DNA from: Nonlabens antarcticus
GTDB taxonomy: Bacteria; Bacteroidota; Bacteroidia; Flavobacteriales; Flavobacteriaceae
Length of the DNA stretch: 64,000 nucleotides
Direction of reading: 5' to 3'
Assembly: GCF_015356755.1 (NCBI RefSeq)
Contig: NZ_JADFCO010000058.1
Location: forward strand, 1 to 64,000
In this document: piece by piece, positions 56,529-64,000 of the stretch
Position numbering within the stretch: the stretch's first letter is position 1
Layout: each line of letters starts with the position of its first letter
Made by a program: the position numbers and the translations under genes
The notes under the pieces: generated by a model
The model's database searches: none
Told to the model about the DNA's origin: nothing
The model's input: the letters and a program-made list of their open reading frames with translations, nothing else

Positions 56529-56726
56529 ATGATCTATCTAAATTTTTCAGACCTGAACGGGGATGCCCAAGAACGTCTTTTGGAAAGTTCAAAAAAGGAC
56601 GTCGAGCAAAAATTTGGCGATGATATTCGGAAGTATTCAAAAAAGCATTGCACCAATTTTGAGGTAATGATCGAGGAAGAAGCACGAAGGAATTTATACA
56701 GTTATACCTATGTGTTTAATATCTGA
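56529..56726 (+). CDS. Small hypothetical protein
   Basis: A 65-residue protein, MIYLNFSDLNGDAQERLLES, then a charged helix and YSYTYVFNI at the end. It starts 21 bases after the DUF6876 gene, and a terminator follows. No family recognised; the frame is kept because of the tight spacing and protein-like composition. Confidence 0.6.
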   Translation: MIYLNFSDLNGDAQERLLESSKKDVEQKFGDDIRKYSKKHCTNFEVMIEEEARRNLYSYTYVFNI

Positions 56727-56746
56727 AATTGTCCAAATAGGAACGG

Positions 56747-56778
56747 AAAGACCTTTGAATTTTCAGAGGTCTTTTTTT
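56747..56778 (+). terminator. Terminator after the ssb unit
   Basis: The stem AAAGACCT / AGGTCTTT with a 12-base loop is followed by TTTTTTT. It ends the ssb-DUF6876-small-protein run. Confidence 0.82.
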
Positions 56779-57158
56779 GCTAAAACATATCCAGTTCAAT
56801 AAAAATCCTTATCTTTATTTCGCTGAAATTCAGCATTCAATTTTACGCAGGGGAATCCATTTTTTGACTTTCGCCGATAACCCTGCCCATCGAAAAATTA
56901 CATAACGGGAAATCTTTTCCCTGAAATTGGCAATTGGCTTTTAGCCGAATTGTACGAAATTTTTGCCCCGAGAACTCGGGGCGAAAAGGAGTAGCAAGAG
57001 GGTAACACGCTGCGCGATGTTTCGGATTCCTTTTCGTTTTCAAATAGCTGATTATCAGCGATTTGAATATATTTTAATTTCCTGACAATCAACGATTTGC
57101 GACAAACGGGCTGGAAACGCCCATTTTTAGGGAAGATTTTGCGACAAATCGGCGAAAT
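56779..57158. promoter_or_regulatory. Likely oriT and control region of the mobilisation genes
   Basis: A 380-bp gap directly upstream of the mobilisation genes. It contains a hairpin GCCCCG-AGAACT-CGGGGC (56965-56982), a GTAACACGCTGCGCGATG segment just after it, and imperfect direct repeats CTGATTATCAGCGATTTG (57048-57065) and CTGACAATCAACGATTTG (57082-57099). There are two identical TTTGCGACAAA words 42 bp apart (57096-57106, 57138-57148). In Bacteroidota mobile elements oriT usually lies here. The exact nick site cannot be placed. Confidence 0.5.
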
Positions 57159-57539
57159 ATGGACACATTTATAGGAATTAGATTCAAAAAGGAAACAGCA
57201 AAACGTTTTCAAGAATTTTCAAGAACACACTTCAAATCGCATACAGAAGCGATGGCAACGATGCTCGATTTTTTCTTCTACAACGAGATATCGCCAAAGG
57301 AAAAATTGGGTCCGACCGGTCGGACAATCGAAACTTCTATTAAGAAACGTATCAATGCGGTAATCGCTATAATGCGAGATATGGAAAAGACCCAAACCAA
57401 ACCAACGGTCGCGATGATAGAATCACTTTTTCAAACGGAAACACCAACAAAGAAACCTTTGATTTTAGAGAAGAAATTTTTAGAAAAAAAGAAGGAAGTG
57501 CGATTCAGAGAAAAGCAAAATCACAATAACGGACTTTAA
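57159..57539 (+). CDS. BfmA/BtgA-like mobilisation protein
   Basis: A 126-residue protein with FIGIRFKKETAKRFQEFSRTHFKSHTEAMATMLDFF at the N-terminus, a ribbon-helix-helix-like start. It matches the BfmA/BtgA family of accessory relaxosome proteins in Bacteroides mobilisable elements. It would bind oriT and help the relaxase. The start ATG is 11 bases after the second TTTGCGACAAA word. The relaxase gene follows after 11 bases. Confidence 0.8.
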   Translation: MDTFIGIRFKKETAKRFQEFSRTHFKSHTEAMATMLDFFFYNEISPKEKLGPTGRTIETSIKKRINAVIAIMRDMEKTQTKPTVAMIESLFQTETPTKKPLILEKKFLEKKKEVRFREKQNHNNGL

Positions 57540-57550
57540 ATTTTTGAGCT

Positions 57551-58582
57551 ATGTATATCACAATCACACCTCAAAAATTAGGAGGCACATATTCACAAAG
57601 TTCAGCGGATTTTGTGGGTTATTTAGAGAAAGAAAACCAAGGTCTTGAACAAGAGAATCTGGAACACTTTTTCAACCAATATGGCGATGAGATTTCAGCC
57701 GAAGAAGTCGTAAAAGATATCGATGGAAATGGTGCTAAATTGAAGAAGACCGAACCGAAATTTTATTCCATAACGGTCAGTCCTTCAAAATACGAATTGA
57801 ACAGATTACAGAACAGCAGCGAAGATTTAAAAAAGTACACTCGTGAGCTGATGAAGGATTATGTGGCATCCTTCAATCGGGAAATTAACGGTCGCCCGAT
57901 TACCATCGATGATATAAAATATTATGCAAAAATCGAACATCAACGAACCTTTAAGGGAACGGACTTTCAGATTAAAGAAAACCAACCCTACGCCACAAAA
58001 ATACTTCAGCTCAAAAATGACATCCGTAAAATAGAAAGTGGAACACTAGAAGGGAATATAAAACGCAAAGAAAAGGAAATGGCAAAATTGGAACGTGAAG
58101 CACCACACCAACAGAACGGTAAACGAATCGTACAGGGAATGCAAAAAGATGGAAACCAAAGTCATATTCATATTATCGTGAGTAGAAAGGATGCTTCCAA
58201 TACATTCAGCCTTTCGCCAGGGAGTAAACACAAAGCTTCGGAAGTGGAGATGCACGGTAATAAAGTAAAACGTGGTTTTGACCGTGATAATTTTTTTCAG
58301 AGTGCCGAAAAAACCTTTGATAAGACTTTCGGCTATCAACGGAATTTTGCGGAGACCTACAAGGCAAGAAAGGATTTCACAAAGAATCCAAAAATCTATT
58401 TCGCATCATTGATGAAATTACCCACCAATGAAAAAGCATTGGCCTTCAAAATAATGGGCAAAGCGGGCATTCCGATGATTCCAAGTATTCCTGTTACGCA
58501 AGCGCAATTGGCAATGAAAATATTTAACAGGCTACGACGTGGTGCAGAAGTGGCCATTAAATCAAGTTCCATAGGAATCTAA
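57551..58582 (+). CDS. Relaxase (MobB/DUF5712 type)
   Basis: A 343-residue protein that should nick oriT and lead the strand to the recipient. HIHIIVSRKDA near residue 205 is the H-x-H motif of mobilisation relaxases, and the N-terminus has YITITPQKLGGTYSQSSADFV. The catalytic Tyr is not certain. It is shorter than classical MobB but fits the DUF5712 proteins that sit between BfmA and the coupling ATPase. Four bases separate it from the next gene. Confidence 0.78.
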   Translation: MYITITPQKLGGTYSQSSADFVGYLEKENQGLEQENLEHFFNQYGDEISAEEVVKDIDGNGAKLKKTEPKFYSITVSPSKYELNRLQNSSEDLKKYTRELMKDYVASFNREINGRPITIDDIKYYAKIEHQRTFKGTDFQIKENQPYATKILQLKNDIRKIESGTLEGNIKRKEKEMAKLEREAPHQQNGKRIVQGMQKDGNQSHIHIIVSRKDASNTFSLSPGSKHKASEVEMHGNKVKRGFDRDNFFQSAEKTFDKTFGYQRNFAETYKARKDFTKNPKIYFASLMKLPTNEKALAFKIMGKAGIPMIPSIPVTQAQLAMKIFNRLRRGAEVAIKSSSIGI

Positions 58583-58585
58583 ATT

Positions 58586-60166
58586 ATGCAGTTAGACAAT
58601 CTCTTAACGGTTCTTTTAATTATTGGTTTAACCAGTACGGTTTTCTATGGAATGTTTCGGATAAACAGATATGCGTTCATTATCAATTTTCTGATACTTG
58701 GTGTTCTTGTGGTTTATCTAAACGAAAAAACACAACTAATTTTAATAGCACTCTATTTGGTCTGTCCTCTCACATTAATTAATATAGGACTGTATGTATT
58801 CTTGCATAAAACTGAAAGCCCAAAAAATGATAATACCAAGTATCAAGTCAATTTTGACACTACCAACGGAAACTTCAAATTGGATAATATTAAGCGTGGT
58901 GCATCGGTTATAGGTTCTGCAGGAAGCGGAAAGACCGAAAGTGTAGTTTATGGATTCCTGAAGCACTTCCGAAAAGAAGGCTTTTGCGGAATCCTCCACG
59001 ATTACAAAGATTTTGAATTAACCGAAATGGCATATCCACTTTTCAAGGATAGCTCTATTCCATTTAAGGTCATTTCCTTCGATAAAATCATCCATAGGGT
59101 AAATCCTATAGCACCTCGCTATTTGGAGAATGAGGAAAGCGTAAACGAAGTTTCAAGGGTGCTTATTGAAAACCTGTTGGAACAAAGAGAAAGTGGAACA
59201 ACCGGCACGACAAAATTCTTCAATGATGCTGCCGAAGGTTTAATAGGAGGATTAATTTGGAAGCTGAAAACAGACTACCCTAAATATAGTACACTACCAC
59301 ATTTAATAGCAATTTACCAACATCTCGATACAGATAGCCTTATCCAATTTTTGGAAACCAACACTACTTCAAGAGCAATGGCAGATGCGTTTATTAGCGG
59401 AAAAGATTCTGAAAGACAAACAGCAGGTGTGAAAAGTACTTTGGCCAATGCGTTAAAACGAATTAGTACACAACGCATTTTTATGGTACTATCCGCAGAC
59501 GAAGTGCCACTCAATATAAATAATGAAGAAAACCCAGCAGTCATTTCCATAGTGAATAATCCAAAATTTGAGACTTCGTATTCGCCTGTAATCGCAACAA
59601 TTATTCATACAATTACAAAACAAATGAGTGTGCGGAATAGTGAACCTTCTTTTTTATTAATGGAAGAAGCGCCAACCATTCGTTTATTGAATATGCATCG
59701 TATTCCTGCAACATTACGGAGTTATAATATCTCTACTATTTATGTGATGCAGGATAAAATTCAAAATGATATGATGTATGGCGATAAAGCGAGTAAAGCA
59801 ATATTGAGCAATCTATCCTATCAATTCTTTGGAAAAGTAAACGACCCGGATACCGCCAAATATTACGAACGTTTTTTTGAAATTATTAAAGACCCAACTA
59901 AAAGTATTAGTCGTGGACATAACCTCGATTTTGATACTCGAATTACTACTGGAGAGAAGGAAATCCCAAAAATTAGGGCAGATGTTTTCTTTAGATTAAA
60001 ACAAGGGGAGTTTATTACGTATGCAGACGGAAAGGATAAGAAGGTTCAGTTTAAATTAGCCAATATTCAAAGGGAATTTCCACAAGAAATAAATCGGTAT
60101 TCCAACGTAGAATTAGAGGTTAATTTTGAACGAATTTATGATGAAGCGCGGTCGATATTTAATTGA
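58586..60166 (+). CDS. Type IV coupling ATPase (TraG/MobC-like)
   Basis: A 526-residue inner-membrane ATPase. Two or three hydrophobic helices occupy residues 5-75. Walker A is GSAGSGKTES near residue 111 and Walker B is FLLMEEAPTIRLL near residue 353. It passes the relaxase-DNA complex to a mating channel. No channel (VirB-like) genes are in the window, so the element may be mobilisable and borrow a host or helper machine. It is convergent with gajB. Confidence 0.9.
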   Translation: MQLDNLLTVLLIIGLTSTVFYGMFRINRYAFIINFLILGVLVVYLNEKTQLILIALYLVCPLTLINIGLYVFLHKTESPKNDNTKYQVNFDTTNGNFKLDNIKRGASVIGSAGSGKTESVVYGFLKHFRKEGFCGILHDYKDFELTEMAYPLFKDSSIPFKVISFDKIIHRVNPIAPRYLENEESVNEVSRVLIENLLEQRESGTTGTTKFFNDAAEGLIGGLIWKLKTDYPKYSTLPHLIAIYQHLDTDSLIQFLETNTTSRAMADAFISGKDSERQTAGVKSTLANALKRISTQRIFMVLSADEVPLNINNEENPAVISIVNNPKFETSYSPVIATIIHTITKQMSVRNSEPSFLLMEEAPTIRLLNMHRIPATLRSYNISTIYVMQDKIQNDMMYGDKASKAILSNLSYQFFGKVNDPDTAKYYERFFEIIKDPTKSISRGHNLDFDTRITTGEKEIPKIRADVFFRLKQGEFITYADGKDKKVQFKLANIQREFPQEINRYSNVELEVNFERIYDEARSIFN

Positions 60167-60180
60167 ATTACAATGAAATT

Positions 60181-61989
60181 TTATTCAATATTTATGATTG
60201 AAATATCCTGACCAAATTTTGCTTTCAATTGAGCTTCGGTTATTTTTTCTGGGAATGCCATAGCCAATAAGTGTTTAGGTCTAGACATAGCCACGTAGAT
60301 TATGCGTTTCTTTTCCTTAATAAAATTCTCATTATCTGGCTCTAAATCTCTGAAATTAATATTACTTGCGTGATTTCTTTCGTCAAAAAATATGAGAATC
60401 GCATCCAAAGTTTTTCCCTTTACTTGATGAACTGTGGTAAGCGAGCTGGTCTTTTCTATGTCCACCCGATTGAAATGGTCTGAAACGGGTTCGGAACGTG
60501 TAGATTTTAAAAAGAATTTTGATGTTTGTTTCAATCCAAAGTTTATTTCAAAATCGAGATTTAATACTTCCTTTACATAAGTAGGACACAAATCTGACCA
60601 TTCCTCTACAGTAATTGACAGCTCTGGCAGTCCTTCTATAAATTTTATAATATGTGCATTAAATAAAAAATCAGTTTTTAGTTTAGCTCGTAAATGACCA
60701 AACTCTGAAAAAGTGAGACCTTGGTTTTCTAAGGTTATTACGATGTTTCTAGCAATGTTGATAGCATCTTTCAAATTCTTGTCATCATATTCTATTTTTG
60801 CCGTGATTAGATCGTAAGCCAGTTGATTGTGCCAAGGTTTTTGTTGTGCATCCCTACCAAGCATTTTATTTCTTACGCCATTTCCCCTTACAACAACCTT
60901 CAATTTCTGGTAGCCTTTACCATTGCAGTACAACTCGAAATTGTTGATTATATCACCTCTATCATCTGCTTTATAACGATAAATCATCAGAGATTCATTT
61001 AGGTCTATTTTACAGGCGCTTTTAATAGTGCGTTCCTCAACTGGTCTTAATAATGAAAAGCAATCTACAATACGCTGTGGCGACCTTCTATTATTAGATA
61101 AATCCAAACCTTGATAGTCTTCGTGGTTATATTTGTCCAGAAACAATTGAGGGTTGGCATCCCTGAATTCATATAAGCTTTGATATGGGTCGCCAATGAA
61201 TTCAATATTCTTTAAACCCTGCTTATTCAATTCTTCGAAAATTTGATGTTGCATAAGCGAATTATCCTGTGCTTCATCAACAATAATATGGGGAAACCTT
61301 TTGACCAACCATTTACTGATTCTTGGATTTTTTTTGAGAAGTCGTAAAGCAATATAGGCAGAATCATTAGTTGTTATAAGACCTTTTTCGAATTGCCATT
61401 TCTTAATATATTCGCAATACTTTTTAAAAACGGCTATATCAACTTTGTCAACTGAAGGAGCGTTGCCGTTCACGGAATAACTTCCATCTGGTTCTAATCT
61501 TATTTCTGATGGTAAGTATTGATAATAAATACTTCTGTTGGTTTTTGCCTTAAAAGAATTCATAGGATTCTTTAGACCATCCACCAACTGACCTTTACTG
61601 TTCTTGTATTTGGTCTTCCAAAATGAATCTAAACGTTTGTTGTTTTCCAGAATTTGTGGTCTTGCAAAATTTCTTTCCAAGAGATAGTAAAAGGGTAACG
61701 TAATGTAAGTGTTGATAAAACTATCAATAGTACTTACCTGATGCGGATAATTTAAGGATTGACCATTAAGTTCATTGTATGTTAAATTGATTTCATCCTT
61801 GGCAGCATTAGTAAAAGAAAGACAAGCAATTCCGGAATGATTGCCATAAGTACTTTTATATTCTTTTTCAAGGTTGGTTATCTTTTGTGCAATTGCAGTT
61901 GTCTTTCCGCCACCAGGACAGGCATTTAAGACGACTCTGCCCTTTGCATCTAAATAATTTTGTAATTCTTCTGTAATATCTAATTTCAT
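60181..61989 (-). CDS. gajB: UvrD-type helicase, GajB-like
   Basis: A 602-residue superfamily 1 helicase. Walker A is CPGGGKTTA (24-32) and Walker B is IIVDEAQDNS; motif III is FIGDPYQSLYEFR, motif V is TVHQVKGKTLDAI and motif VI is RIIYVAMSRPKHLL. Directly downstream of gajA with a 4-base ATGA overlap it fits GajB of the Gabija anti-phage system, though it is about 100 residues longer than the well-known Bacillus GajB. A lone repair helicase is unlikely given the coupling. Confidence 0.86.
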   Translation of the reverse strand: MKLDITEELQNYLDAKGRVVLNACPGGGKTTAIAQKITNLEKEYKSTYGNHSGIACLSFTNAAKDEINLTYNELNGQSLNYPHQVSTIDSFINTYITLPFYYLLERNFARPQILENNKRLDSFWKTKYKNSKGQLVDGLKNPMNSFKAKTNRSIYYQYLPSEIRLEPDGSYSVNGNAPSVDKVDIAVFKKYCEYIKKWQFEKGLITTNDSAYIALRLLKKNPRISKWLVKRFPHIIVDEAQDNSLMQHQIFEELNKQGLKNIEFIGDPYQSLYEFRDANPQLFLDKYNHEDYQGLDLSNNRRSPQRIVDCFSLLRPVEERTIKSACKIDLNESLMIYRYKADDRGDIINNFELYCNGKGYQKLKVVVRGNGVRNKMLGRDAQQKPWHNQLAYDLITAKIEYDDKNLKDAINIARNIVITLENQGLTFSEFGHLRAKLKTDFLFNAHIIKFIEGLPELSITVEEWSDLCPTYVKEVLNLDFEINFGLKQTSKFFLKSTRSEPVSDHFNRVDIEKTSSLTTVHQVKGKTLDAILIFFDERNHASNINFRDLEPDNENFIKEKKRIIYVAMSRPKHLLAMAFPEKITEAQLKAKFGQDISIINIE

Positions 61990-63917
61990 TCCGTTCCCTT
62001 CAAATGTTTTAGACTTTTAAGAATGTATTTTGGGATTACAAATTCCTTTCGGGCCCGTTTTACATTTTTGAGAATGTAGAGGGAAAAGTTTTGGGAAAAA
62101 TCACCTTTTGAGGGAAATGATTTCCAGAGTAGAATTGCTGCTTTTCTTTGTTGGTCATCAGTTAGTTCTTCGGAAACCACAGTATCAATATAATTTAAAA
62201 TTGCTTCTGCTTTTTCAGGTCTTTTATTTTTAATGTATTTAAAGAGGAAATTATTTTGGACACCTTCTTTTGTTTTGGGAATATTCGCAAGTGCCAATTC
62301 ATATTCGAGTGTCTTTTCGGCAAAGAAAATTTTTATAGTTTCTTTTTCCTTGATGGCTGAAGTGATGTTTGGAATTCTGGATGAGACTTCCGCATCTTGA
62401 ATAGCAGCATCCAGTTCATTAAGTTTTTTATAATCCTCAACAAGAAGGTTGTCAAATGAAAATTCTTTTTTCTTTGAGGCAGGAAACTTATCGTTGTCCG
62501 TTAAAATTGAAACAGGTTTGTCAATTGATTTGTCTGGTTGATTTGAATTAAATAAGTGGATAAATGGATAAAAACTTGTGCCACCGATATTAACAAGTTC
62601 AATTCTGTAATCTTCTAACCGGTATTTATTAACTGCCGTAAAAGCTGAAATTAAAAGTTCTTCCGAAATGCCCTCTACGAAAAGAACAGATTTGGCAAAT
62701 AACAATTGGGATTTGGTAACATCGATATACCTTTCCAATTGATTTTTTCTAAATTTAAAATTTGCATCCCCCAATTTTTTAGCTTTGACAGTATCTTCAA
62801 TAATTTCTTCCACAACCCTATTTTGAAATTGCTTGTTTAATCGAAATGCCTTGCCATCCAATAAGATTAAGTTTTTTAAAGGCACTTTTGATGTTAATGT
62901 GGGCGAATGGGTAGTTATAAATAATTGGCTATTTTTAGAAGTACTGGAATCTCGTAAAAAACTATATAAACTTAATTGAAGTTGTGGATGAAGGTGTGCT
63001 TCTGGTTCTTCAATAAGCAAAGCAAAATGAGGAATTTTAGTTTCTTCAATTTGGTCCTTTATGTCCCCAAGTACGGTAGCTATATAAATAAGGTTATTTT
63101 GGCCTAAACTATTTTGCCAAAGTGAAAATCCATCCCCTGCCAAACTATCCCGATTATGAGGTAAAAAAGGTTTGATGGCGTTTACGATATATTCGGTTTT
63201 GGATTGCTCAATTTGAAGCCCTATCTGATTATCTTTAAATTGTTGATAGATTCCAGAAAGATTATCATTTACGCCGTCACGAGTTTCGGAAACTTCTAAT
63301 TGTGCCAAAAGCTCATCGTTAGCTTTTCTCATTATGCCTTCGATAATTTCTTCCGATTCATTTTTCTCGACTCTTCTTTTTATAACCCGACCTAACACAT
63401 TACCGCGACTTGTCAATAAATCGCGCGTGCTATCTCGCAAACCACTTAAATAATAATGTTGGAAAACAGAAAATGTGTTGAAGTCTGCTTTTTGACCTTC
63501 CACATTACCAGTAAAAAAAGAGGAAATGGGATATTTGCCACCTTTGTCCTCATAAGTTAAGGTTACCTTTGCATATTCATTAGTATCGTCCTCTGGATCT
63601 ATAACCATATACTCATACAATGCACCTTTTTGAGAAGCGGACAAGCCTCTAAAACAAAAGGCGATAGTAATCTTCTCTTCCTTTTTTATAGTAAGTTTAC
63701 CATCAGCATCTTTCTCTACACTTTCGTGAAAATCCGCGAATCCAACAGAAATATCTCGGATAGGTTCGCCCATATTATAAAGTAATCTTATAGCATCAAT
63801 TACTGCTGATTTGTTACTTCCGTTTTCTCCGATTAGTATATTAATACTTCGATTGAAATTGAGTTTCATTTCTTTGATTCCACGGAAATTTTGGATGAAA
63901 AGGTTGGATAAATACAT
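61986..63917 (-). CDS. gajA: OLD-family ATPase-nuclease, GajA-like
   Basis: A 643-residue protein. The ABC-type ATPase has Walker A GENGSNKSAVIDAI (30-43; Asn replaces the usual Gly before Lys). The signature region is near SLGQNNLIYIA, Walker B is LLIEEPEAHLHP (300-311), and the H-loop is TTHSP (335-339). A C-terminal Toprim nuclease follows: VLFVEGISEE (Glu415) and TDNDK (Asp474, Asp476). In Gabija, GajA nicks DNA when nucleotides are depleted. It overlaps gajB by 4 bases and begins about 20 bases after a gene that runs off the window. Confidence 0.88.
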   Translation of the reverse strand: MYLSNLFIQNFRGIKEMKLNFNRSINILIGENGSNKSAVIDAIRLLYNMGEPIRDISVGFADFHESVEKDADGKLTIKKEEKITIAFCFRGLSASQKGALYEYMVIDPEDDTNEYAKVTLTYEDKGGKYPISSFFTGNVEGQKADFNTFSVFQHYYLSGLRDSTRDLLTSRGNVLGRVIKRRVEKNESEEIIEGIMRKANDELLAQLEVSETRDGVNDNLSGIYQQFKDNQIGLQIEQSKTEYIVNAIKPFLPHNRDSLAGDGFSLWQNSLGQNNLIYIATVLGDIKDQIEETKIPHFALLIEEPEAHLHPQLQLSLYSFLRDSSTSKNSQLFITTHSPTLTSKVPLKNLILLDGKAFRLNKQFQNRVVEEIIEDTVKAKKLGDANFKFRKNQLERYIDVTKSQLLFAKSVLFVEGISEELLISAFTAVNKYRLEDYRIELVNIGGTSFYPFIHLFNSNQPDKSIDKPVSILTDNDKFPASKKKEFSFDNLLVEDYKKLNELDAAIQDAEVSSRIPNITSAIKEKETIKIFFAEKTLEYELALANIPKTKEGVQNNFLFKYIKNKRPEKAEAILNYIDTVVSEELTDDQQRKAAILLWKSFPSKGDFSQNFSLYILKNVKRARKEFVIPKYILKSLKHLKGTE

Positions 63918-63936
63918 ATTTAAATTAATGGTTGTT

Positions 63937-64000
63937 TTAGCTTATCAGTTTATCAATGTTTTTAATGGTTTTTAGAGATTCCTCCTTCACAAAAGGGAAT
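63937..64000 (-). CDS. 3' end of an unknown gene, upstream of gajA
   Basis: The last 20 residues of a minus-strand frame are visible, FPFVKEESLKTIKNIDKLIS, then TAA. It stops 19 bases before gajA, so it is probably in the same operon. The rest is outside the window, and too little is seen to name it. Confidence 0.5.
   Translation of the reverse strand, partial: FPFVKEESLKTIKNIDKLIS

Noticed and set aside
60181-61989. Helicase as a plain DNA repair UvrD/PcrA
   Set aside because: It is shorter than UvrD, overlaps the OLD-nuclease gene by 4 bases, and lies in an island, all pointing to GajB.

Overview
The window reads as chromosome of a marine-type Flavobacteriaceae (Bacteroidota). The evidence is the contiguous gldK-gldL-gldM-gldN gliding/type IX secretion genes, an adjacent SusC/SusD pair, exosortase F (XrtF) with its partner, a conserved miaB-sigma54 regulator-lptE-TPR-secG-groES-groEL run, Bacteroidota promoters of the TTG-N19/22-TAnnTTTG type, and general lack of Shine-Dalgarno sequences. 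Genus (Nonlabens/Dokdonia-like) is only an impression.

Layout. 1-3.0 kb: the 3' end of a 5S rRNA with its terminator, then about 2.7 kb of decayed DNA holding a wrecked IS3-family transposase (orfA+orfB), then tRNA-Val. 3.0-20.5 kb: housekeeping genes. These are folC, a TonB/ExbD/ExbB energy-transduction operon, nhaB, an amino-acid dehydrogenase, anmK, an acyl-CoA dehydrogenase, galE, a GAF-type methionine sulfoxide reductase candidate, xrtF, a cell-surface operon (small DPG membrane protein, methyltransferase, sulfatase-like enzyme) and a large lipoprotein zinc metalloprotease. 20.5-21.9 kb: a gene-poor gap with a gene relic between two similar terminators. 21.9-33.7 kb: susD/susC, groEL/groES, secG, a TPR-like protein, lptE, a sigma54 activator and miaB. 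34-46.7 kb: topA, a degenerate arginase-fold protein, gldKLMN, an FAD oxidoreductase, DUF983, an ABC-F ATPase, a small CPXCG protein missed by length cut-offs, and a DUF2383 protein.

46.9-64 kb: an accessory island that begins directly after an initiator tRNA (tRNA-fMet). It holds, in order: (i) a bacterial ubiquitin-like conjugation operon (two-repeat multiubiquitin protein, E2-like protein without a cysteine in the expected place, JAB-E1 fusion); (ii) a probable unannotated ~115-nt structured RNA with its own promoter and strong terminator; (iii) a toxin-antitoxin pair (MqsR-like toxin, antitoxin with MqsA-type HTH plus Panacea domain) behind two identical 24-bp operator repeats; (iv) a DUF932 gene; (v) a two-gene lipoprotein cargo (DUF1259, YncE-like) between two ~208-bp direct repeats; (vi) a replication/mobilisation module (SSB, DUF6876, BfmA-like protein, relaxase, coupling ATPase) with a likely oriT region; (vii) a Gabija-type GajA/GajB anti-phage pair with a further gene running off the right edge. 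Together this looks like a mobile defence island.

Across the core part a 16-bp perfect palindrome CGCTTTCGCGAAAGCG recurs eight times, plus two variants. It lies both between genes and inside reading frames, where it usually adds the peptide AFAKA. It is absent from the island, which supports a foreign origin for the island.
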